A stretch of 11,855 bases of DNA. It comes from Chloroflexota bacterium (GTDB lineage Bacteria > Chloroflexota > Dehalococcoidia > Dehalococcoidales > WRFJ01). Of this stretch, positions 1 to 6,308 are shown in pieces. The notes beneath the pieces were generated by a model, which ran no database searches, was not told the DNA's origin, and worked only from the letters and a program-made list of their open reading frames with translations. How positions within the stretch are numbered: position 1 is the first letter of the stretch; every line of letters begins with the position of its first letter. The translations under genes were made by a program, and so were the position numbers. The DNA is taken from assembly GCA_009778865.1 (NCBI GenBank), contig WRFJ01000013.1, forward strand, positions 1 through 11,855, written 5' to 3'.

Positions 1-1074
1 AACCTACAAGACCTAAAAATACTAAAATAACCAGCCAAATATAAAGAATCTTGCCGGCAGATTTAGGTGTTTTACCGCCTAATTTGCCGGTTTGGCCGTT
101 TATTAAGAACTCATATTTTTCGTTTTTATAGGTAAAATGCGACATCCATAACGGTACTAATACGTTTTTATAAGTAATATCAGTTAAGCGTATACTAAAC
201 TTAAGTTTACGCACTAAATCAGCATTATATTGCACTTTAACAGCTTTAGGCAGCGACTCCTGTAAGCTGTTTTTAATAACCGTCTGGCACTTTTCAAAAC
301 CTTCCTTTAAACCGACAGAATAACGCTCAGCGGCAAAGCCTGAAAGAAAATGGGGTTTGTAGGACTTAGCTTGACTAAAATCATAAGGCTCTACAGATTT
401 TAAGGCAGCGGTTTTATGACGCTTAGAACCTTTAATAATAGTTTCCGGAAAAGTTTTGCGATAAGTGCCATTGCGTTTAGTCCAATGCACATAAGAAATT
501 TTGCCTATACGATAAATCTTGCCGGTTTCAACGGTAAATTCGCAAATAGCTTTGGTAAAAAAAGCCCAGTACGGTAAATAAATGCCCGCCAAAGGATGTA
601 TCTTAGCATTTTTCTTAAGTGAGTTAGGCACAAGAAATTGCTTATTGATCCATTTTTTAAAGATTTTTTCAGCCAAGTTAGTGGGTATTTCAAAAGGTAT
701 AACACCTCCAGGGGCTAAAGCACCGGCGGTATTTTCCAATACAACCTGAGATGAATAGCAAAACAGGCACGTGCCGGATGTCTGTAAAGCACATCATATA
801 TAGATTGGGCACCGCATGATTGGCACACAAGTGATATTTTATCGACGCCCCACTGAAAACTTTGGGTATGTTCAGCATCAAAATAATCCTGCTCTAATAC
901 CTTGTCATCTGCAGAAAGGATAATGCCGCCTTCCCAACCACAATAATCGCAACACAAAAGACCAGAAGACGGATTAAAGCGTATGCTGGCAGCACATTGT
1001 GGACAGGAGGCATTAGTTTCTTTACTGGTGGCGTGGCGCTCTATTTCATATTCATCAAAATCTTCTTGATTCAT
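1..1074 (-). pseudogene. Double zinc-ribbon membrane protein (YdjG-like), frameshifted, 3' end outside window
   Basis: Paralogue of the neighbouring intact gene at 1095-2306. The ATG at 1074 opens a frame whose first 95 residues match that neighbour, including the ribbon pairs C24/C27 and C42/C45 and the start of the second ribbon (C84/C87). The frame then turns to unrelated sequence and stops at 715. The missing half continues in another minus-strand frame from about 790 to base 1 without a stop: the second half of ribbon two (CLFC), then GGVIPF, KWIN, SLKKNA, NGTYR, SVEPYDF, DITYK, PLWMSH and NGQTGK, each with a counterpart in the neighbour, and finally a hydrophobic membrane segment at the window edge. 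The break is explained by a 2-base insertion: GATGTGCT here against GATGCT in the paralogue. The gene lies 20 bases after the intact copy, so the pair looks like a tandem duplication. A sequencing error would look the same as a real frameshift. Confidence 0.85.
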
Positions 1075-1094
1075 AAGCTTCTTCTACTATTGTT

Positions 1095-2306
1095 TTAAAA
1101 ATATAAAACAGCACCGTTAGGTAAAATAATCAAATCAGATAAAGCATGTGCCGGAGCCTGAGTATATACCGGAGTACTGTAGTAATTAGAACTGCTGCTA
1201 TCATCATTCAATACTACTGCCGTACCGATACCGCCAGCCACTACCAATATGCTGCCGACCACCACAGCTATCTTAAGAGCAGATGCTGGAGCTTTGCCAC
1301 CTACTTTGCCGGTCTGGCCATTTACTAAAAATTCGTATTTTTTATCTTGATACTCGTAATGTGACATCCAAAGCGGCAGCAAAACATACTTATAGGTAAT
1401 ATCTGAAAGCAAAGTGTCAAAACGTAATGACCGCACATGGCTGGCATTGTGACGACGTTTTATCTCGCGAGTAATAATTTCAGTCAATCTTTTATTAATA
1501 ATGCCTTTAGCCAAATTAAAACTATCACTCAAACCTATAGAGTAACGTTCGGAGATAAAACCGGAAATAAACTGTGGTTTATAAGGTTTGACAGCTTTAA
1601 AATCAAACGGTTCTACTGTCTGTAGCACTGATGAATCATGTCGTTTAGAAGCATTTACTAAAATATCGTCAAAAAAATTACGATAGGTGCCGTTTACATT
1701 AAACCAACGTATATGAGTCTGTGTGCTTCTGCCGACACCAGTGGTGTAAGTCTGACCGGCCTGAGCCGTATAGGTAGCCTTAGCAATAGCATCAAAAGTC
1801 CAAAATGGTATATAGATACCTAAAAGCCCTTGGGCGCTGGCGTTCTTTTTTAAAGAACTGGGGACAAAAAACTTGCCATTGATCCACTTGTGAAATAAAG
1901 CTATAGCTTTATCACTGCTAACAGCAAACGGAATAACGCCACCGGGAGCTATTGAGCTAGCAGTAATTTCCTGAGTTACCTGTGAAGAATTGCAGAAGGG
2001 GCACAAATCGGAAACTTGCAAAGCATCATATATTGATTGAGCACCACAGGATCGGCAGATAATAGATTTTTTTTCAGCCCCCCACTGAAAGTTACCGGTA
2101 TGTTCAGCATTGCGCAGGTCCTGCTCCAGCACTTTTTCGTCAATACCTATAGCTATTTCGCCTTCCCAGTCACAATAAGAGCAAGACAACTTACCACTGG
2201 CCGGATCAAAATATACATTGCCAGCACACTGCGGACAGGAGGCATCAGTCTCTTTTTTAGTGCATTCCTGTGCTATGTCGTAATCATCATTATATTGGTA
2301 AGTCAT
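1095..2306 (-). CDS. Double zinc-ribbon membrane protein, intact paralogue (YdjG-like / TFIIB-type zinc ribbon family)
   Basis: 403 residues. Two CxxC...CxxC zinc ribbons lie at the N-terminus (C24/C27 with C42/C45, and C84/C87 with C102/C105). A long globular region follows from about 108 to 340. One hydrophobic segment lies at roughly 344-367, and then a short Ser/Tyr/Pro-rich tail. The layout suggests a cytoplasmic body anchored by a single C-terminal helix. Proteins of this type are often annotated as TFIIB-type zinc ribbon proteins. In Bacillus the related YdjG works with the SPFH protein YdjI at the membrane, in a set linked to PspA and envelope stress. The precise biochemical role is unknown, and the YdjG link here rests on architecture and on the SPFH neighbour. 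The ATG at 2306 has a good AGAGGT site about 9 bases upstream. A strong terminator lies between this gene and the SPFH gene before it, so expression depends on readthrough or an unseen promoter. Confidence 0.85.
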   Translation of the reverse strand: MTYQYNDDYDIAQECTKKETDASCPQCAGNVYFDPASGKLSCSYCDWEGEIAIGIDEKVLEQDLRNAEHTGNFQWGAEKKSIICRSCGAQSIYDALQVSDLCPFCNSSQVTQEITASSIAPGGVIPFAVSSDKAIALFHKWINGKFFVPSSLKKNASAQGLLGIYIPFWTFDAIAKATYTAQAGQTYTTGVGRSTQTHIRWFNVNGTYRNFFDDILVNASKRHDSSVLQTVEPFDFKAVKPYKPQFISGFISERYSIGLSDSFNLAKGIINKRLTEIITREIKRRHNASHVRSLRFDTLLSDITYKYVLLPLWMSHYEYQDKKYEFLVNGQTGKVGGKAPASALKIAVVVGSILVVAGGIGTAVVLNDDSSSSNYYSTPVYTQAPAHALSDLIILPNGAVLYF

Positions 2307-2334
2307 TAAAAAGTACCTCTTTCATAGCAAAAAA

Positions 2335-2354
2335 GCGCTACACCAGGGTAGCGC
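2335..2354 (-). terminator. Intrinsic terminator after the SPFH gene
   Basis: On the minus strand GCGCTAC (2354-2348) pairs perfectly with GTAGCGC (2341-2335) around a 6-base loop. The stem is followed by six T residues (2334-2329) and preceded by an A tract. It begins 17 bases after the SPFH stop codon and ends just before the ribosome binding site of the next gene, so it probably reduces rather than abolishes downstream transcription. The plus strand also has a T run after the stem, so it may work in both directions. Confidence 0.8.
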
Positions 2355-2371
2355 CTTTTTGCTTAAATTTT

Positions 2372-3751
2372 TTACTTTTCAGTATTAGGTTTGTCTTTTT
2401 TAACTATATCGTTTTCATTAAAGACATCGCCACATTCCGGACAGAACTTGGGAGGCTTAGCAGGATCTTTGGGTTCCCAACCGCATTTATCGCATTGGTA
2501 AACAGGGGCTGCTTCGGGTTTGGGCTTGCCGCACTCGGCGCAGAATTTTCCTTTGCTGATCTGGCCGCATTCACAAGACCAGCCAACCATATCTTCGCGT
2601 TTTTTACCGCATTCCGGACAGAACTTGGCTATATTATGAGCATGACCGCAAGTACAAGTCCAGCCACCGACCACAGCAGCGGCGCCTGCAGGGGCATTGG
2701 GATTAGTATACGAAGTTGCTTCATAGCTTTGTCCGCCTTGTTGGTTAGCAACATTAAAAAGACTGGCGGCATTCATACCACCGGCTTGATTAGCCAAATT
2801 TAAACCAGCAAAGCCAAAGATGGGGCCGGCATTTTGGTTGTTGGCTGCTCCTTCCATAGCATTAGCCTGAGCTTCAGCCAAACGTGCACCGGCCATATTG
2901 GGATTACGCAAAACAGCTGCTTTTTGCAAATCTTTAATAATAGCTTCATCCTCTTCGGAAGCTTTTACACTATTTACACCAAGAGCAGCAATAGCAATGC
3001 CGCGTTTTTCACCCCACTTTTGTGAAAGCTCCTCATTTAAAGCTTCGGACAATTCTTGAGTATGCGCCGGAATGGCACTATAACGCACGCCCATGGCCGA
3101 TATCTTGGCAAAAGCCGGCTGTAAAGCAGTTAAAAGCTCAGCACGCAACTGACTATCCAAAGTTTCTCTTTTATACATATCAGTAACATTACCGGCCACA
3201 TTAGTATAGAAAATAATGGGGTCAACGATTTTATAAGAATATTCACCATGACAACGTATGGCAATATCAATATCCAAACCAATATTTCTATCTACTACTC
3301 TAAAAGGCACAGCGTTAGGCGTGCCGTATTTGTTGCCGATGATTTATTTAATATTAAAATAATAAACTCTTTGGTCTTTACCGGTATTGCCACCCATACC
3401 AAAACGACGCTGGAAAGTCTTAAACGAATCAACAATGCCTTTACCTAGGCCGCCGTAAAAAATTGATGGCTCGCTGCTTTTGCTATAAATAAATTCACCA
3501 GGCTCAGCGCATAATTCTACCACCGCACCCTGTTCCACAATAATCATGCACTGTCCGTTGTTAACGACTACTGATGAACCATTGGAAATAATGTTATCAG
3601 TGCCTTGGTTGGAATTTTTCTTACTGGTAATGCGTTTCTGGCCTTTGACCATCAGTACATCTTTGGGAATAGAGTCGCAATATATAAACTCTTTCCATTG
3701 GTCAGATATTGTAGTGCCTACTGCTTCATTAAAAGCTTTTAATAAACCCAT
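2372..3751 (-). pseudogene. SPFH-domain protein with three C-terminal zinc ribbons (YdjI-like), interrupted by an in-frame TAA
   Basis: The ATG at 3751 has a strong GGAGG site 7 bases upstream. The frame reads MGLLKAFNEAVG... to RVYYFNIK, meets TAA at 3344-3346 (codon 136), and continues in the same frame with IIGNKYGTPNAVPFRVVD to a normal stop at 2372, giving a 459-residue reading. The run across the stop looks like continuous SPFH sequence, so TAA probably replaces a GAA codon, although the original residue is inferred. After the SPFH region comes an Asn/Ala/Gly-rich linker. Three zinc ribbons follow at about residues 366-381, 393-407 and 420-440 of the full reading, with pairs CTC/CPEC, CEC/CAEC and CDKC/CPEC. 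SPFH proteins form membrane-associated oligomers, and the Bacillus homologue YdjI is part of an envelope-stress assembly with PspA. A GTG at 3310 could restart translation but has no ribosome binding site and would lose the N-terminal third. This is the first gene of the cluster. Confidence 0.85.
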
Positions 3752-3819
3752 ATAGATCCTCCAAAATACATAATAAAAGGCGTACCCGTCAAAAATTATT
3801 ACACCATTAAACTAATCTT

Positions 3820-3848
3820 ATTATTCTCTAGTATCTGCATTTTGTCAA
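3820..3848 (-). promoter_or_regulatory. Promoter of the SPFH/zinc-ribbon cluster
   Basis: On the minus strand a perfect TTGACA (3848-3843) is separated by 17 bases from AATAAT (3825-3820), five of six matches to the -10 consensus. The predicted start near 3813 gives a leader of about 60 bases ending in the GGAGG site of the SPFH gene. Confidence 0.65.
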
Positions 3849-3870
3849 TTACCAAGGGGGTAGTAATAAT
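3842..3870 (+). promoter_or_regulatory. Divergent promoter facing the flavin split-barrel gene
   Basis: TTGTCA (3842-3847), a 17-base spacer and AATAAT (3865-3870). Each box matches five of six consensus positions. Its -35 box overlaps the opposing -35 box almost completely. Transcription from about 3877 would give a leader of roughly 190 bases before the gene at 4066. I saw no riboswitch fold in that leader. Confidence 0.45.
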
Positions 3871-3871
3871 T

Positions 3872-4012
3872 ATGGAGCTATATATTGCAAGAAAACTAAA
3901 TTATCAAGTTTGGCTCATTTTTATTACCATACTGTACTCCTGCACTTATATTTATTACATTACAAAATTAGGAAGTAAAGTCTCACTTGGAATTATGGCT
4001 AAAACTCATTAA
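3872..4012 (+). CDS. Possible 46-residue single-pass membrane peptide
   Basis: A short frame, MELYIARKLN then a hydrophobic stretch (about residues 13-30) and a basic tail ending MAKTH, in the gap between the two divergent genes. AAGGGGG lies 11 bases before its ATG and could serve as a ribosome binding site. Against it, the best plus-strand promoter (3842-3870) would start transcription after this ATG, the composition is that of AT-rich intergenic DNA, and I recognise no family. If it is real, another promoter must lie further left. It is the only gene-like structure in the 314-base gap. Confidence 0.2.
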   Translation: MELYIARKLNYQVWLIFITILYSCTYIYYITKLGSKVSLGIMAKTH

Positions 4013-4065
4013 ATGCATTAATATTAATTTAGATATTTATATATTATTTGAAGGGAATTAACTAC

Positions 4066-4488
4066 ATGACAATGAGAGATCCAGAGAAAACCATCGGTGG
4101 TATTATAGATAAAGAAGCCACATCTTTTATAGGTTCTATAGACCAAGAAGGCTTCCCTAACACTAAGGCTATGATGCGTCCGCGCTACAGAAACGGCATT
4201 AAGGAAATATATTTTAGCACCAATACTTCCTCTAAACGTGTGGCCCAATACCGCCAAAATGTCAAAGCCTGCACTTATTTTTGTGATCGAAGATTTTTTC
4301 GCGGTGTCATGCTGATAGGTACAATGGAAGTATTAGAAGACACTAAAAGCAAAGAACTTATATGGCAAGACGGTGATACTACCTATTATCCGTTGGGTGT
4401 GACCGACCCCGACTATTGCGTACTAAAATTTACCACCATCAAAGGACGCTATTACAGCAACTTTAAATCGGAAGATTTTATCATATAA
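4066..4488 (+). CDS. Pyridoxamine 5'-phosphate oxidase-like flavin split-barrel protein
   Basis: 140 residues from the ATG at 4066. This start is preferred over the upstream TTG at 4048 because AAGGGA (4051-4056) lies 9 bases before it. The sequence has the look of the small PNPOx-like / general stress protein 26 family: GFPNTKAMM near residue 30, FSTNTSSKRV, then FRGVMLIGTMEVLED and YCVLKFTTIKGRYYSNF in the second half. Family members form dimers with an FMN-binding split barrel and are mostly uncharacterised reductases or flavin or heme binders. True pyridoxine synthesis is unlikely at this length. It is the only intact plus-strand gene here, transcribed away from the SPFH cluster and towards queH. 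Its substrate cannot be inferred from the neighbours. Confidence 0.85.
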   Translation: MTMRDPEKTIGGIIDKEATSFIGSIDQEGFPNTKAMMRPRYRNGIKEIYFSTNTSSKRVAQYRQNVKACTYFCDRRFFRGVMLIGTMEVLEDTKSKELIWQDGDTTYYPLGVTDPDYCVLKFTTIKGRYYSNFKSEDFII

Positions 4489-4506
4489 AAGCTTTATCTT
4501 ACCACT

Positions 4507-4546
4507 TAAAACTATAAACAGCCGCTAATTTTAAAGGTTAGTTTTA
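4507..4546. terminator. Inverted repeat between convergent genes, possible weak terminator
   Basis: TAAAACTA (4507-4514) and TAGTTTTA (4539-4546) are a perfect 8-bp inverted repeat around 24 bases. A smaller G-U-containing stem, CTAATT with GGTTAG (4525-4541), could form inside it and precedes TTTTATT on the plus strand. Both neighbouring genes point at it, so a terminator is expected here, but the stem is weak. Confidence 0.35.
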
Positions 4547-4564
4547 TTATGGCGGAGGGAGGAA

Positions 4565-5080
4565 TTATGCTTCTTTTTTGGAAAACAAGCATCCGCAATA
4601 ATACTGGGCATACAATGATAAAGGTTTGGTAATGGTGCGGCTTTGACTATAGTAACGCCGCAAATCTTCATATATAAAATTTACGCACTCTTCTAAAGCT
4701 ATTTTGCGGCCAATTTCTTTTAAGAGTTCATGTTTTTGATGCGGTGAAATTAAAAGTGAGGTGGAAAAAGATGTAAAACCATTTTCTCTGGCATATACGG
4801 CGCTTTGCTTTAAGCGATTATAAAAGCAAAAAGCGCATCTATCAGTTGCCTCTTCTTGCCCTCTTAAGAAACTTTCAAAATCCATATTTTGGCTGTCTAC
4901 CAAATCTATACCATCAATATTGGCATATTTCTGCATAGCCTCTTTGCGGGCTAAGTATTCTTGCGATGGGCCGATATTAGGATTATGCCAATAAGCAGTT
5001 ACTGCATATTTTTGGTTAAAATGCTTTAAAGTATAAGCAGCACAATGGCAACAGCATACATGCACCAGCAATTTTTCCAT
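4565..5080 (-). CDS. queH: Epoxyqueuosine reductase QueH
   Basis: 171 residues. QueH carries out the last step of queuosine synthesis in tRNA, reducing epoxyqueuosine to queuosine with an iron-sulfur cluster. It is unrelated to the B12-dependent QueG. The signatures are visible: LLVHVCCCHCA at residues 4-14, where C9-C10 match the family cysteine pair; RCAFCFYNRL with C82 and C85; YWHNPNIGP; FSTSLLISPHQ; and a C-terminal QYYCGC (C162, C164). The cysteine pair plus CxxC are expected to hold the cluster. C11 stands where many homologues have alanine. The ATG at 5080 is preceded by AGGAG overlapping the ruvB stop codon, with 10 bases between the genes, so the two are translated as a coupled pair. 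ruvB next to queuosine genes is a common Bacillota arrangement. Confidence 0.93.
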   Translation of the reverse strand: MEKLLVHVCCCHCAAYTLKHFNQKYAVTAYWHNPNIGPSQEYLARKEAMQKYANIDGIDLVDSQNMDFESFLRGQEEATDRCAFCFYNRLKQSAVYARENGFTSFSTSLLISPHQKHELLKEIGRKIALEECVNFIYEDLRRYYSQSRTITKPLSLYAQYYCGCLFSKKEA

Positions 5081-5090
5081 AACGATACTC

Positions 5091-6197
5091 CTAAAACAAC
5101 GCCTGCTGGTTGCCTTTATTAAAAGATATGCCTAAATGTTCATAGGCTTTAGGAGTAGCTATGCGTCCGCGCGGAGTGCGCTGCAGAAAACCTTTTTGTA
5201 AAAGATAAGGTTCGTAGACATCCATTACCGTATCGGTATCTTCGCTAAGTGACGCTGCAATGGTCTCAACACCCACTGGCCCACCACCAAAATTATTGAT
5301 AATAATGGCAAGGACCTTGCGATCAGCACTATCCAATCCACTGCCATCTACTTCCAGTCTTTTTAAAGCTTCTTTAGATACTTCGGGAGTGATATTACCA
5401 TCTCCCATGACTTGTGCATAATCGCGCACTCTTTTAAGAAGACGGTTGGCAATGCGCGGCGTACCACGAGAACGGACGGCTATTTCTTTAAGACCCTGGT
5501 CAGTAGAGGCCACCTTTAAAATACTAGCTGAACGGCGTACAATCTTTTCCATATCCTCTTCTTCGTAAAAGTCCAGTCTGTACAGTGAGCCAAAACGATC
5601 ACGTAAAGGAGCAGAAAGCATGGCATGGCGCGTAGTGGCACCAATAAGAGTAAAAGGTGGTAACTTCAAGCGCACATTGCGCGCTCCCGGGCCCTTACCT
5701 ATAACAATATCTATAGCATAGTCTTCCATGGCCGAATACAGAACTTCTTCTACCACTCTGGAGAGTCGGTGAATCTCATCTATAAACAATATGTCGCCTT
5801 TTTTAAGATTGGTAAGAATAGCTGCAAGATCACCTGCCCGTTCAATAGCCGGACCGGCGGTGACTTTGATTGTAACACCCATCTCAGCAGCAATAATACT
5901 GGCTAAAGTGGTCTTGCCTAAACCAGGAGGACCGCATAAAAGAATATGATCTAAAGCTTCTCCTCTTGAACTGGCAGCAGTAATAGCAATATTTAAGTTG
6001 TCTTTAAGCTTCTGCTGGCCCACAAAATCGCTCAGTTTTTTAGGGCGCAGACTTAAATCCAATTTTTGGTCTTCACTGCCGGCAGACGGTGATATAAGTC
6101 TTTCTTCTTCGGAATTAGAAATTAGACTATCCCTTTCTCTAGCTTTATGTTCTAGATTATAGCACACATATTCTGTTTTTCTATCTTTTGTCTCCAA
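5091..6197 (-). CDS. ruvB: Holliday junction branch-migration ATPase RuvB
   Basis: AAA+ motor that, with RuvA, drives branch migration of Holliday junctions. In this reading (368 residues) Walker A GPPGLGKT is at 89-96, Walker B FIDEIH at 138-143, sensor 1 GATT at 186-189, the arginine-finger motif LRDRFG at 198-203 and sensor 2 SRGTPR at 243-248, followed by the C-terminal winged-helix domain ending NQQALF. The coordinates use the only standard start codon available, a TTG at 6197, but it has no ribosome binding site and adds about 25 residues unlike RuvB. An extended -10 promoter lies inside that extension (6156-6164). After it, AAAGGG (6136-6131) sits 8 bases before an ATT codon at 6122-6120. 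Starting there gives 343 residues, the usual family length, so AUU initiation is more likely. ruvA is not adjacent. queH follows after 10 bases. Confidence 0.93.
   Translation of the reverse strand: METKDRKTEYVCYNLEHKARERDSLISNSEEERLISPSAGSEDQKLDLSLRPKKLSDFVGQQKLKDNLNIAITAASSRGEALDHILLCGPPGLGKTTLASIIAAEMGVTIKVTAGPAIERAGDLAAILTNLKKGDILFIDEIHRLSRVVEEVLYSAMEDYAIDIVIGKGPGARNVRLKLPPFTLIGATTRHAMLSAPLRDRFGSLYRLDFYEEEDMEKIVRRSASILKVASTDQGLKEIAVRSRGTPRIANRLLKRVRDYAQVMGDGNITPEVSKEALKRLEVDGSGLDSADRKVLAIIINNFGGGPVGVETIAASLSEDTDTVMDVYEPYLLQKGFLQRTPRGRIATPKAYEHLGISFNKGNQQALF
6156..6164 (-). promoter_or_regulatory. Extended -10 promoter of ruvB-queH
   Basis: The minus strand reads TGCTATAAT: a perfect TATAAT at 6161-6156 with the TGn extension at 6164-6162. 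No good -35 box stands 17 bases upstream, which is usual for extended -10 promoters. The predicted start near 6149 leaves a leader of about 27 bases before the ATT codon at 6122. Confidence 0.55.
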
Positions 6198-6247
6198 AAT
6201 GTCACATTTTACCGCTATAGTTATACTTGTCTAAATATCTACTACAA

Positions 6248-6266
6248 ATAGCTATCCCATAGCTAT
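6248..6266. repeat. 19-bp inverted repeat upstream of ruvB
   Basis: ATAGCTAT (6248-6255), CCC, ATAGCTAT (6259-6266). Because ATAGCTAT is itself a palindrome, the unit is both a direct and an inverted repeat. It lies between the end of the EamA gene and the ruvB promoter. It could be a repressor site, or a weak stem ending the EamA transcript, but no T run follows on the minus strand. Confidence 0.4.
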
Positions 6267-6308
6267 AATGACATCCTTAAAAATAGTCATAAAAAGGCAA
6301 TTTTAGCT

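Noticed and set aside
780..800. Programmed -1 frameshift in the first zinc-ribbon gene
   Set aside because: The site GTGCTTTAC is not a slippery heptamer, and the paralogue is in frame without the two extra bases.
3308..3310. GTG start giving a separate 312-residue protein
   Set aside because: It is in frame with the upstream SPFH reading, has no ribosome binding site, and sequence before it (IIGNKYGTPNA) continues the family pattern. It is better read as the downstream half of a gene broken by TAA.
3344..3346. Recoding or readthrough of UAA
   Set aside because: Other genes in the window end normally in TAA or TAG, and no bacterial code assigns UAA to an amino acid. A mutation or error is simpler.
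3787..3792. A second TTGACG -35 box closer to the SPFH gene
   Set aside because: The matching -10 box would put the transcript start inside the ribosome binding site. The promoter at 3820-3848 is much better.
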